From contig OZ038533.1 of assembly GCA_964036665.1 (NCBI GenBank), forward strand, positions 5,912,413-5,976,412: a DNA stretch of 64,000 bases, given 5' to 3'. Positions within the stretch are counted from its first letter, which is position 1. Each line of letters starts with the position of its first letter. This DNA is from Gordius sp. MW1. Its lineage: Eukaryota; Nematomorpha; Gordioida; Gordea; Gordiidae. The notes beneath the pieces are model-generated. The model was not told where the DNA came from. It did no database searches and saw only the letters and a program-made list of their open reading frames with translations. The translations under genes were made by a program, and so were the position numbers. Shown here piece by piece: positions 23,219 to 35,060 of the stretch.

Positions 23219-24516
23219 AATAATTTGAATATTCATTTACCTCGAACTGGTAAGGATATTTTTTAACTATTTTTAATAATAATTTATACTTAATAAGCTT
23301 TATAGTTTTTTCATCATTAGATTCATCTCATTTTTGTTACTTTTCATTTGAAGTCAGTTTTTTACAAATAATAATGTGGTTGTAATATACGTACTAAATT
23401 AATCATTTTTATTAAAATACATTTTTGATGACTTTCTTATTGTTAATTACACTCTCTAACACGGAATAGAGGCACTTTACTTTAGGGAATTCATTGCCAA
23501 TTATTAACCGAACAACATTAAACAACTGCAGATTCAACAAAACGTCCATTGAATTTTTAAACGATGCAAAAAAAGTATAATACCTTATCTACAGTGAATA
23601 TTAATTAATTCTAAGCTTTATTACTTCTCATTTCCTTTCATATATCCAATATATATGCAATTAAAAACAAATTGCTGAGAGTCACATTGAATGAGATTTT
23701 TACAGAAGCTCTGTTTTAAAACGATTTATTACATTAGGATGTAAAGTAATGTTAGGCAAGCAAGACATTAATATATTTGAAATTAAAGGTTGATAATGTT
23801 AAAAAATGGAGACCAAAAATTAAATATGATATTTAATAAATAAGCTAACCTAGAGTCACTTTTGATATTCCTCATGGCAGAATTGTAAAATAAAATCTGT
23901 TTTTTGAAATAAAATATAAATAAATTATTTGTTGTAATAGACTTATTACTAGAAGAGAAGTTAGATAGAAAATGTTTTTCCCCTTTAATCCAAAATCAAA
24001 ATTTATCCATACCCGAATTATACTACAACAATATTCATTATATACTTTATTTAGTTAAAAAAATTAAACTACATTAAAGGTAAAGGGGATGCATGTCATA
24101 AGTCATAACTAGGCTCAACAAATATAAATGTTAATCTGTTTGTCATATTTAATAAACTCCAATTTGGCTTTAGTTACAATTTAATCGACCCCAGGTTGGT
24201 TAAAACGAATTACCGATTTAATAACAATTTGAGACTCAATAAAAAAAATAGATTAAAAATGTTAGCCGGACCACTTTAATTAATATTTAAGGATTAATAA
24301 AATTGTAACGAATAATAATGATGTGTAACTGCTTTGAAGGATGTCTTTGCCATTTCTATACAAGTGTTCTGTGTTCCACTCTATTTGATTGAGTAAAAAA
24401 ATATGGCTTGAATATGATTTTAAATCATAGAACCATAGAACCTCCGCAAATGTGTACCCTCGTTGCAAACGCATAATTATTTTAGTTTGTTTAAATCTAT
24501 ATTCTATCAACCAATA

Positions 24517-24794
24517 CATGGGCTTAGCCAGGGGGGGCAGGAAGCAATTTTAAAAAAAAGAAGGATTTCAATACAAAAACCCTTAAAAATTAAAAAAATT
24601 ACGTTTTGTCCCCCCCCCCTAATTAGCCAGACGGAAGATGCCTATTAGCAAGTCGAGACCTTTTTTTTTGCTCTCAGGAAAATTTTTTGGCAAGTCGAGG
24701 ACCTTTTTTTTTGCTCTCAGGAAAATTTTTGGATAGTCTAAACATTTTTTTTTAATCTGCCCTCCCCCTAATTCAAAACCTGGCTACGCCCATG
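24517..24794 (+). mobile_element. hAT MITE, family A variant, with internal tandem duplication
   Basis: 278 bp between exact 8-bp target duplications AACCAATA (24509-24516 and 24795-24802). The ends are CATGGGCTTAGCCAGGGGGGG and CCTGGCTACGCCCATG. Inside, a 42-bp unit starting CAAGTCGAG is duplicated in tandem (24649-24690 and 24691-24732), with near identity between the units, so the duplication is recent. Confidence 0.85.
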
Positions 24795-24802
24795 AACCAA
24801 TA

Positions 24803-25630
24803 TTATTCTATTTTAACAATTGATGCATAAATCCATTCTCGACTCGTTAATTTATTAAAAATCTTAAAATGTATAAGTCTGTTTTTTGCTCATTGTCATT
24901 CAGAAGTGGAATAAACAAAAATTATACATAGTATACTCTACATAAAAAACCTTATGATTTAATTTTTTATTTATTTAAAATATTTAGACGCAAGATAATT
25001 ATAATAATGAGATAGATATCTGGGTTAGGTTAATGATGTATAGGAAAATTAAATTAAATAGGATGAGGCTAATAAGAATTTTGTAGAAATGAGTTTCGAT
25101 GGTCTTGTCCATTATTAAATGATTGCGAGGCCGAGACTATAAAAGATAGGTAAACAGCTGAATTTGCTTTAAAAGTTAGTTTGCAACTTAGGACTCCATT
25201 TTAAATGAGAAGTTTTATTACAAATATGGCGTAAAAAATATAATATAGATGGCGCTAAATTTTCAAGTCTTTCGTTAGGTGATATTAGCTTAATATACAT
25301 ATTTGTAATTCAATATGAAAATTTTTACGAAATGGATCGAGTTTCGTATGCCAATCTATGTCCTTGCAAACATTATCTGCTCGTTCCTGTCTATTGTAGT
25401 CCAGAAAAATATGTTTCCACTTATTTTATCAATCTAACGAAACAATAATCGTTTAATATACTACCACCCCATTATTAATTTAAATTTTTTTGTTCTTTTA
25501 TAATAATCTGTTTGGTATTAAATGTTCCGGATCTTAAGCTTAAAAACAATCAAACTTATATGTAATTTATAACAAAGATGGTGGGTCCATTTCCAATACA
25601 TTATATCAACTAAAGCTAATTTAAATAAGG
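24803..25630. other. AT-rich spacer, nothing recognised
   Basis: No supported gene or repeat. Confidence 0.35.
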
Positions 25631-25638
25631 CGTCTGAC

Positions 25639-26285
25639 CAGGCGCGTAGTCAAGGGGCCGGAAAGCGGGACTTTTCTACCCCCTTGACCAAAATATGAAA
25701 TTTTTTTTGATTAATAATTAGATTAAATGGGTTAAAATATTATAGTTTAGTTGCATAAAAGATTTTGTGACACTTATAAAAGCCTGGAAACATAATAGAT
25801 ACATTCAATTTTTCGATTTTAATTTTAGACTAAAAGCTTGCACCCCACCATTATAATTTTCCACACTTGACTGTAAATTATAAAAAACTTGTTTTTCAAT
25901 CTAAACACCGTTCATTTAGCTGTACTAAAAATGCAAGTAAACAGATTGAGTGACTGTAGAATTTCACTTATTAGCAACTTGAGAATTTTTTCAGATCAAA
26001 CTCATATAATTTTGCTTTGGTTTCCGCCATTATTTAATTTTACCTAAACGATAATATTTTCTGCCAGTAAAATAGCTTGCATAAGGTGCATGTCCCTTTT
26101 AAGGTATAAAAGCGATAGTAAATGCTCTGATTAATGAAGAGAAGAGATTTTTCCAAAGCAGGTTATATAGCGCCTTGAAGTTTAGCATATATTGTACACG
26201 AACTAATTTTTGTTACATTATAAAAAAAAGTGTCGAAATTTTTTTTGAATTTTTCCTCCCCCTTGAGAAAATCCTGGCTACGCTG
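25639..26285 (+). mobile_element. hAT element, family B, 647-bp member
   Basis: Exact 8-bp target duplication CGTCTGAC (25631-25638 and 26286-26293). Ends are CAGGCGCGTAGTCAAGGGG and CCTTGAGAAAATCCTGGCTACGCTG, the latter almost identical to the right end of the 259-bp copy at 10755-11013. The interior is longer than in the other copies and has no recognisable coding text. Confidence 0.8.
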
Positions 26286-26356
26286 CGTCTGACACATTTA
26301 TATTCTATTTGTCACTTATTTATAAAATATACATACAACACTCATATATAATTGAT

Positions 26357-26533
26357 CATGGGCGTAGCCAAGGGGGGGGGGCAGGAAGGGGCGGCTGCCC
26401 CCCTCTAAATCCAAAAAATTGTTGAAATTCATTAAAATTATGGCTAAAATTTCAAAAAATGTTCATTTTGCCCCTCCCTAAACATCCATAAATCATTATT
26501 GCCCCCCTCTAATTCCAAAGCTGGCTGCGCCCA
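26357..26533 (+). mobile_element. hAT MITE, family A
   Basis: Exact 8-bp target duplication TAATTGAT (26349-26356 and 26534-26541). Left end CATGGGCGTAGCCAAGG plus a G run; right end GGCTGCGCCCA. Standard interior with ATTATGGCTAAAATTTC. Confidence 0.85.
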
Positions 26534-26541
26534 TAATTGAT

Positions 26542-28224
26542 TAATCTATGATAAATTTAGATGAATTCAATTATACTTTTTTAAGGCTTGAGACTTCGTT
26601 CAATTATAGTATAATTATGAAGGGTGAAAGGAAAATATTAATAATTTATAATAAGAGCGCTCATCGTTACTAATTTTGCAAGATATCACCTACACTATGA
26701 CGCACAATATCATCTATGAAACTGATTTGATCATTATTTAATTAAAAATAATCATGAGATGACGTCCAAATGTCTATATGCTATTTTTATACGAGCCACC
26801 GAGATCTTAATGCAGTCAACATGCCCCTTATGAATATTAATTTGATTAAATAACACATAGATGAAAGGAAGTTGAAAAATAGCTTTGGTGCTATATATAG
26901 GCCAAAAATAATGAATTTTTTATAAGTCGATTTAAATTTAAAATTTTAGATGCCCCTGTTTCAACGTCAAACAAAATAATTATAACGACGGAGTATTCAT
27001 TGGCAATTTAAATGGAATTTTAGAATATTATCCAAAATTATATAGGCCTAAGATGTAAATAATACTATATTGATTTAGAGTTTGAATGCGATTGGGAATT
27101 GCGTAATTCTTATCCTTTATTAAATGACGCTGATTAGTTTTGCATTCGCTTTTCGGCAACTAGAACAATTATTTATATTGGATGATTGTAAAAATAATTA
27201 CAGAATGAAAGCTAGCTTAAATTATCACCTTAAGTTAAAGGGAATATATGATCAGTTGTTAAAATTTATAAATCGATATTTTTAAACTAACAAATTTATC
27301 GTCAAATTAAAATATGTTTTAAAATACTAATACATTATATGTCCCGCTGAGATTTGGGAATGTTTAAAATAGAAATGTCCATACTAATCTGCAAAGTTTA
27401 TTCAGATTTATAACCTTATTTTAATTATGTCATTGAGTTGTAAATCATGCACGTCATTGGCAAAGCCAGAAAAATTTTAAAAACCGTTCCCCCCCCCCCC
27501 CCCCCCCCCCCATTTAATATTCACAATTTCCCGCTTCACTACCTTTCTTAATTTATACACTGACTAACTTATGAATATGTTCGTGTTTATATTTTTTCGT
27601 TCCAAAAATTTGGTATACACCTTTTTACATATTATTATGTTTTTTTTTGTTAACTTTATGTGCATGAGTGAAAAATTTGGACAAAATTTAGTAAACGAAA
27701 ATTAAATCAATTTTTTAATGAATTTTAAAGGAATTTATCCGGGTAAAGGTAAGATGTTAAATATTTAAAAGGGTTATTGAAAGGTTTTGCTAAATTGGTG
27801 GAATACTTGTAAGATTTACCGATATTTTCTTCATAAGAAAAACATTTAAAAGTTGCTTTCGCAAAATGTTGCAGGAGACCGGGGCTCGTAATAAACGCGA
27901 GTCACTTGTAACTTCAACTTAAAAAAATAGAATAATAAAAATTTGAACCGCGTGTATCATGAAAAAATTGTTAAGTGATTATTTAAGCGGGAAGTAATCT
28001 TGACAAAATTCTGTATTTTGAACAATTACTTTGGGTGTATATTTTGAACTCTTTAGATTTCTATCTTATAAAAATATTTATTTTCTAACTGCCTTCTTAC
28101 GATAACTTTTATTTCTATTATAAACTATTATTTTTATAAGGGGTGGACGTTGCATGGGGGTTGTCTAGCCTCTACTAATGTATTTTGTCTTGACCAATAA
28201 ATATAAATGCACAAATTACAAGTA
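26542..28224. other. AT-rich spacer with a long C homopolymer
   Basis: A run of about 25 C lies at about 27488-27512, probably a decayed MITE G/C tract. Nothing else recognised. Confidence 0.35.
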
Positions 28225-28234
28225 GTTATTAATT

Positions 28235-28408
28235 GGTGGCCCGTCAACTTGCCGAAAACCATCTCGCCGAATTTAATGTCCCCCGGTTAAAAAAGGTCCC
28301 TAAATTTTGTGATTGGTTGAATGGGGGACGATTTTAAATTAGGGGACCTTTTTTAACCGGGGAACATTAAATTTGGCGAGATGGTTTTCGGCGAGTTGAT
28401 AGGGCACC
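28235..28408. mobile_element. Palindromic MITE, possibly Mutator-like
   Basis: 174 bp that fold back almost completely. The left arm starts GGTGGCCCGTCAACTTGCCG and includes AAAACCATCTCGCCGAA; the right arm is its complement and ends GGCGAGTTGATAGGGCACC. The flanks are GTTATTAATT and GTTATTAGTT, a 9-10-bp duplication with one mismatch, which fits Mutator-like elements better than hAT. Confidence 0.75.
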
Positions 28409-29136
28409 GTTATTAGTTGTATACTTAGCTCTCCCTACACTCGTCAGGCATCTTCTCACTTGCAAATAATTTATTAAATATCTTGACGAGTAAAATGTGC
28501 GCCCAAAGCTAGCATCTAAACCTTACATACGTATATTAAAACTACAAGCCACCGCTCTACTCGTGATAATGTCATTAAGCCCCACGTTAACTTTTTTTGC
28601 CGGTTCAGCTGGGTGTAACATTCAAAGTTATTGCTTTTGCAGTTCTAAAATTTTTCTCTGCCTAGTAATCTTTTACACTACTCTTCCCAACTATGTATGA
28701 TTTAGTCGTAGAGAGTTAGAGTGTTACATTCCTAGTTCTTTGTAGTTTTTTTGTTTACCAAATCTTTTAAGTTCCTTTCCCGGATTTGCTGATTACGCTT
28801 ATTTGACTTGGCGTTCAAAATTGGTGGACATCCGTTTTAGCCTTGGCCGCATAGTTTAAGCTTTCACATATGCCCTTCTTGGTCCCCAGTCCCTGTTGCA
28901 TGACCATATTTGGTATAAATTTTTGACTATGCGTTGAACGTCTTCATCCTATCACCATGTTTGTTTGTCTGTTTGAACGCCGATTCACCTTATCCTAGAA
29001 CACATTATGCTACCGATCTGATAATAGATTGGCTATACTATTCACATATCGTTTGCATTCTGTGATCGTCTATCTGCTACAGTTACATCACGACATAATA
29101 AAATACAAAATTATGTGTGAATTTTTATAACAATAG

Positions 29137-30498
29137 TAACTGAAGCGACTAGCATTAGTAGCAATAACTCGGACTTGTACGAAAGAATGCGAAGTGTGAA
29201 GAAAAAATTGGATAATCATTCTCAAAATCCGCTTCATTTTGATCTAGACGAAGTGGAATCAAATGTTCAACACCCTTTAAAGTTAGGTCGAATCGACATG
29301 GTAGCCAACATGGATACGAGCGATCGGAATGGGCATATAAGGATGGCCCAAAGCTTGGATAACATGACTAATAACCTGCGAAATCTACCCAAGCCCACTA
29401 TTACAAGTGCACCTATATCCCCTAGTACTTCGATAAAAAATGATTATGCCCAGGTAATTGACAAACTTTAGACTTCTACTGCATCTTACTAAAAGTATAA
29501 AATTGCAAAATGCAAGGCAATGTTTGCATACAATTTTTTTTATTATGACTGTTAGTTATTTAATATATAAGGAGAAGGTAGCTTGCTTAATTAAATATGG
29601 TAAAAGGAATGTAAAATGAGAAAAATAACAGGAAACTTATGACGATAGCTCTTGAACTGTCAGGTTAGGTAAAAATGTTTTATATATAATTCAGCATTCT
29701 TGAGAATGGCAACTCGCCAAATAGTCGGGTTAGTATCATCGTCGCTTCTCGTTCCTATTAACTAGTTCAAATATCTGGTATGTCATATTTTTAAACAATT
29801 ATAAAAATTTTCCGATATAAAAAAACCGTAGCAAAGAATAGAATTTAGCTGTTTATTATAATCTTGAGCATTAAACTGGAAATTTAGCATAGAAACTAGT
29901 AGGACGGTATTAGTAGACTTATCATCCTATATATAAGGTAACATATATATTTTAGCAACTATAATTTTTTAAATGCTACTTTAGCTCGTATAAAACACCA
30001 GACCAGCTCATAAACTATGGAGCCATAATTTAGCTTTTATTTTATAATATATAGAATTAATATATGACAGCCTTTTAATATTGGTATCATCGTAAATGAA
30101 CTAAAAATCATATAAATAAAAAAATGTTGTTAAAACAAGAACACACTAAATGAGTATCCCCTTTGAGAATAATTTATTTCAACGCATTTATTTTAGAAAT
30201 ACCTTCAGTATTCATCCAAATCAGTCAATATATAAAGAGAAATATACATTGTTAAGGTGCTAATTTTTGATTAAATGTAAAAACGATTTAATATGAATAA
30301 CAAATTATAACATAGATGTTAGCGAACACTCCAAATTGCTCAAATCAGTCGCCTAACGCCATTCCACCGAACCCAGTTGCCATCAAAAAACGAAAAATTA
30401 CGCATAGTAGTTCCTATTCGATGTCCGATAAATCGACGGGAACGAAAGTGCAAAATGGCTACATATCGTCAAGTTCCTCAATTCAATTTCAGATTTAA
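29137..30498 (+). CDS. Unrecognised gene, two candidate exons
   Basis: Exon A (29137-29453) follows an acceptor (TATAACAATAG) and ends at CCCAG/GTAATT, in phase 0. Exon B (30316-30498) follows the acceptor TATAACATAG, opens in phase 0 and runs to TAA. The joined frame is 166 codons without a stop. Exon A encodes SNNSDLYERMRSVKKKLDN, HFDLDEVESNV and a Ser/Pro-rich end; exon B encodes CSNQSPNAIPPNP, a basic KKRKI stretch that could be a nuclear localisation signal, and a Ser-rich end. The composition suggests a disordered region of a nuclear or regulatory protein. I do not recognise the family. Exon A starts with two bases of a split codon, so at least one further exon must lie upstream. Confidence 0.4.
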
Positions 30499-31640
30499 TC
30501 GCTATCTGATAGGTATTCCACTTTTTAAAGAAAAGTGTCTTTCACGTGTCCAGTACATAGTCATTTATATAAGTTAAGATCCCCAAATTTATATATTTGC
30601 TTTCATTTAATAGCAACAATTTTTTGCAATAAAGCAAAATCTTTCATTTGTGAACGGCACAAGATTTGTTTAATGATTTATCTAAACTACGTTACTACAA
30701 TTACGGATCACTTATTAATAAACATAATATTTGGTTTTGAAAAACGCCTATTTATAAGGTGTAGCGGGTTGATTATAAAGGCTAATAATGACCATTGGCT
30801 AACGCAATGACAGGATTCCGGTTTTATACTATTTACTTTATAGATATCGAATTTTAAGTTATAAAATAGATCGGATATGATAGTTATAAAACTTTTCCTA
30901 CATTTATTTTACAAATCAATAAAATTACAATAAAGCTAAGCTGAGAGATATTTTAGATCCTATTGTAAAACGTGTGTTTTTTAAGACATAGCACTTGGTC
31001 TTTTCTTTAATTAAAAATTAGTATTTTTAAGTTTTTGCAACTGCAAAGACAACGAATATATACATATAATTCAATGGTTTTTAACAACAATGTTGTCCAT
31101 AATATATATAAAGTATTTCTCAAACAAAGCCTTTAAAAATCTCATGTAACATATAGTACTTTTAACTTCGCTTAGAGGTTATAAAAAATCAATCATTTTA
31201 TGTTTTTTACCTTAAATTCAAGCATTAAATAATTTGTGTATTTTAAATTTATTATAAGTTATTTATATCATTTAGACCTGTGGAAGTTAATTACAGGCCG
31301 ACTCTATTATAAAATATAAATTTTTCTAATTTAACTCCTAATTTAATATTTATTTCAAATGTGATATTTTTATTCAGATAAATCCAACATTTTAACAAAG
31401 ATTGTGGAAAGAAATCGATAAAGTTGTGGAAAAAAATGAATCCATATTAATGCCCTAATCCAAACCAAGGCCCATAATCTGTGATTTACATCATTATATT
31501 TACAATTAATTAAAGTTTATTAGTTTACAACAGATGCATACATTTTGGTTGTTTTAATGAATCAATTAATTAATATCTATTCCTCATTGTTTTTTTACAA
31601 AATAAAAAACGAAATAATATATAAAGTTATACGTCGTAAT
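30499..31640. other. AT-rich spacer, nothing recognised
   Basis: No supported coding region after the candidate exon B. Confidence 0.3.
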
Positions 31641-31654
31641 CGATCGAATAAAAT

Positions 31655-33755
31655 GACCAGGGGCTTCGCCCCTGATCCGACTTGGGATTTATTTTACGTT
31701 TTGGTACATTCGCTTATTTTGGGGTATTGTTTTTCCAAAACTCATCTATACTCCGTTTAAACGTAGCACATTTGCTATGCAATTTATGGGCGAGATAGGT
31801 GGGAAGGGGCGAGAATGCTTATACGGGGGGGGGGGAGGGTGCAATGGTCAAGCAGGGAGTCAGATAATACTTGTACAACGTTATAATTGTTTTTTTACAT
31901 ACACTATTTTAATATTTAATTTACCTCAATAAATAAAGTATTCACAAATGTTTTATAGCAGTTTATTATTACAAAAATTTAGTTTTTTTAAGTATTTTTA
32001 TGCAAAAAAAACGTAGTTAACATTTTGCATTTTATACTTTATTTGGAGGCATTGGTTTTCTTTCACTTATTTTAATTTATCAAATTCTAAACGGATCAAA
32101 AATATTATTTATGGCGAAGGGAAAGCAAAGAAGGGATGACCATGGAAAAGCCAATAGTCATCCTTCCAAAAGGTACAACTTTAAATTAAGAGTTAAAGCG
32201 GATTCCTTGTAATATACAGCTCAAAAAATCATTTTGATGCTTTATAAATCATAGGTAAACAAATTTGGTGTAAGTGACCCATAATTTGAATAATGACTAT
32301 AGACTCTATTCAAATCATGAGCTTATGTATAGTAAAGCAACTATGAAATAGGAACATTTTACCTCTAGCGAGTAAAAGAATGGATTATGGTGCGATTATT
32401 AGATGCGACGGTGAAATGAAGGTGAAAATTAAGCACTATATTTAGGGTTAGGTGTTTTATTAGCAAAAAGGGACGGGGCAAAGCAATTTGACGGCCAAAT
32501 AGCAGCGAATAATTATAATCTAGAGAAAAAAATTTGATCTTAATCTCACTTTGGCCAGTGGTCATTTTTTTCATTGGTCAGTAACCAGCAGACGTCCAAA
32601 TAACCTATAGTTATAATATAGAAGAAAATTTGATGTACACTTTAGCCAGTGGTCGTTTTTTCTAATGGTCAGCAGTCAGCAGGTCAAAAAGCGTCTAAAT
32701 ACATAAAGGCCAAATATTAAAAAAACGAGAAAATTTTCCTATCACACTTTGGCCAGTGGTCATTTTTTCCATTGATCAGCAGACGGCCAAATAGCCTATA
32801 ATTATAATATAGATAAAAAAAATTGATATACACTTTAACGAGAGATCATTTTTTCTAATGGTCAGCAGTCAGTCAGAAAGCGTCTAATTACATAACATAA
32901 GGGCCAAATATTACAAAAACGAAAAATTTTTCCTGCACTTTGGCCACTGATCATGTTTTCTAATAATCAGCAGTCTGCAGGTCAAAAAGCGTCTAAATAC
33001 ATAAGGGACAAATATTTATAAAACGAAAAATTTCTAATCACACTTTGGCAAGTGGTCATTTTTTTCATTGGTCAGTAGCCAGAAGACGGCCAAAAAGCCT
33101 AATATATTATAAATGCAAAATGTATGTTAAAGAATAAAAGAAATTTACAATGCAGCAGATATACAATTAAGAGAGCAATTAATCAAATTAATAAATTGGC
33201 CGTGGTCAGATAAATCAAAAGTAAGCAATGGCCATCATAATTTGCAGGGAATTATTGTATATAGCCCGTTATGCAATCATCCGTTAAAAAACAATAACCG
33301 ACAAATAGGCAAAAAAAATCACAAAACATCAAATATAAATAGCTATTAACCAGTATTTTGGCTTTTGGGGTTAGATAAAGTAGAAGTAAACAACGGTCAT
33401 CATTAATTTGGCTCAAATTATTTAGCCAGTTTTGCAAACATCCGATATATAGCAACAATCTAGACAAGTTGCAAAAAGATGTTATGTATAAAGCTAATCA
33501 GTCGAGCCCATAAACAATAATGGAATTTGGGCTCGGGCGAGGTCAAAATTAAAGCCAACCAGCGGTCATAGTGTTGCGAAAGCAAAATAAAAGTCATTCA
33601 CAGAAGCATAAGACCACAGCCATTAAAATTCCTTATAAGTTTCCACGTCAATTATGCAAAAATTACGAGTTGGACAGGACACTCACTCACTCACGACGAC
33701 AACGAAAAGAGAGCCCATAAATTGCTGAGCAAATAGCAATTAATAAGTGGATTGC
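31655..33755 (-). mobile_element. HINE/DINE-1-like element (non-autonomous Helentron), copy 3
   Basis: Minus orientation. The 3' hairpin AGGGGC-TTC-GCCCCT is at 31659-31673. The 3' inverted repeat (TTTGCTATGCAATTTATGGGCGAG) is at about 31770-31794. The core (about 32540-33100) has several diverged tandem units with CACTTTGGCCAGTGGTCATT and GGTCAGCAG. The 5' end is a related GAGCCCATAAATTGCT sequence near 33712-33727. Layout and motifs match copies 1 and 2, but this one is longer and more diverged. The G-rich block at about 31820-31840 corresponds to the C-rich block before the 3' repeat in the other copies. Confidence 0.65.
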
Positions 33756-33783
33756 AACTAGCGCAACCCTTTTTATAATCTGT

Positions 33784-35060
33784 ATGTATGTTTGTATGTA
33801 TGTATGTATGTATGTATGTATGTATGTATGTATGTATGTATGTATGTATGTATGTATGTATGTATGTATGTATGTATGTATGTATGTATGTATGTATGTA
33901 TGTATGTATGTATGTATGTATGTATGTATGTATGTATGTATGTATGTATGTATGTATGTATGTATGTATGTATGTATGTATGTATGTATGTATGTATGTA
34001 TGTATGTATGTATGTATGTATGTATGTATGTATGTATGTATGTATGTATGTATGTATGTATGTATGTATGTATGTATGTATGTATGTATGTATGTATGTA
34101 TGTATGTATGTATGTATGTATGTATGTATGTATGTATGTATGTATGTATGTATGTATGTATGTATGTATGTATGTATGTATGTATGTATGTATGTATGTA
34201 TGTATGTATGTATGTATGTATGTATGTATGTATGTATGTATGTATGTATGTATGTATGTATGTATGTATGTATGTATGTATGTATGTATGTATGTATGTA
34301 TGTATGTATGTATGTATGTATGTATGTATGTATGTATGTATGTATGTATGTATGTATGTATGTATGTATGTATGTATGTATGTATGTATGTATGTATGTA
34401 TGTATGTATGTATGTATGTATGTATGTATGTATGTATGTATGTATGTATGTATGTATGTATGTATGTATGTGGATAAGGGCTAAACTCTGAAGCTACCGC
34501 CCCGATTCGCGCGAAACTTTATCCTTAGGTTCCCCGGGCGGCCAGGGGTAAAATAGCTTTTGCAGAATCCTAAAATTCCTTTTATTTTTAAAAAAGGGCT
34601 AAATTCTGAAACTACCTGCCCGATTCGCGCGAAAATTTAGCCGTAGATGCCAGGGCTGCCATGGGTAAAATAGCTTTTTAACATTCCTAAAATACCTTTT
34701 TGTTTTAAAAATATCGGACATTTCCCGGCCAGCAGTTTCATTTATAGCATCATATACAATAATGACGTCATACATACAAGGCTAAGTTTTCTCGAATTAG
34801 ATATTTAAAAGTATAATGAAAATGTTACAGTATACGGTCAAAATTATTGGGGTTTAACAAACTATTTAAATTAAATAAATAAAATTTAAATTATGCAATT
34901 TTTGCCATTATTATCACCTGGTCGATCATAAAAGCATATTTTTTAATAATTATCCATCCTTCAATTAATTATTTTATTATTCATAACCAACCCATACACT
35001 TATAGTATTTTCTAGAAATAATGTATATAGCAAAACAACGTTTGTCGGGTCAGCTAGTTT
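33784..35060 (-). repeat. Interspersed repeat with minisatellite and giant ACAT tail, copy 2
   Basis: Reverse-orientation partner of 5270-5872. Read on the minus strand it begins at about 35060 with AACTAGCTGACCCGACAAACG, contains two ~140-bp units (about 34480-34730), and ends in the (ACAT)n array. Between head and units lies about 250 bp of AT-rich sequence not present in copy 1. Confidence 0.6.
33792..34472 (+). repeat. (TATG)n microsatellite, about 170 uninterrupted copies
   Basis: A perfect tetranucleotide array of about 680 bp, with one TTTG interruption only at its left edge (33791-33794). It is open in three forward frames as poly-(Met-Tyr-Val-Cys), but this follows from the repeat and is not a gene. 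It is the expanded tail of the repeat that continues to 35060. Confidence 0.95.

Noticed and set aside
28497-28700. 67-codon plus-strand frame upstream of candidate exon A
   Set aside because: Hydrophobic, low-information text with no supported splice link to exon A; treated as chance.
33784-34491. Three overlapping long frames encoding poly-(Met-Tyr-Val-Cys)
   Set aside because: They are direct readings of the (TATG)n microsatellite and have no independent coding evidence.
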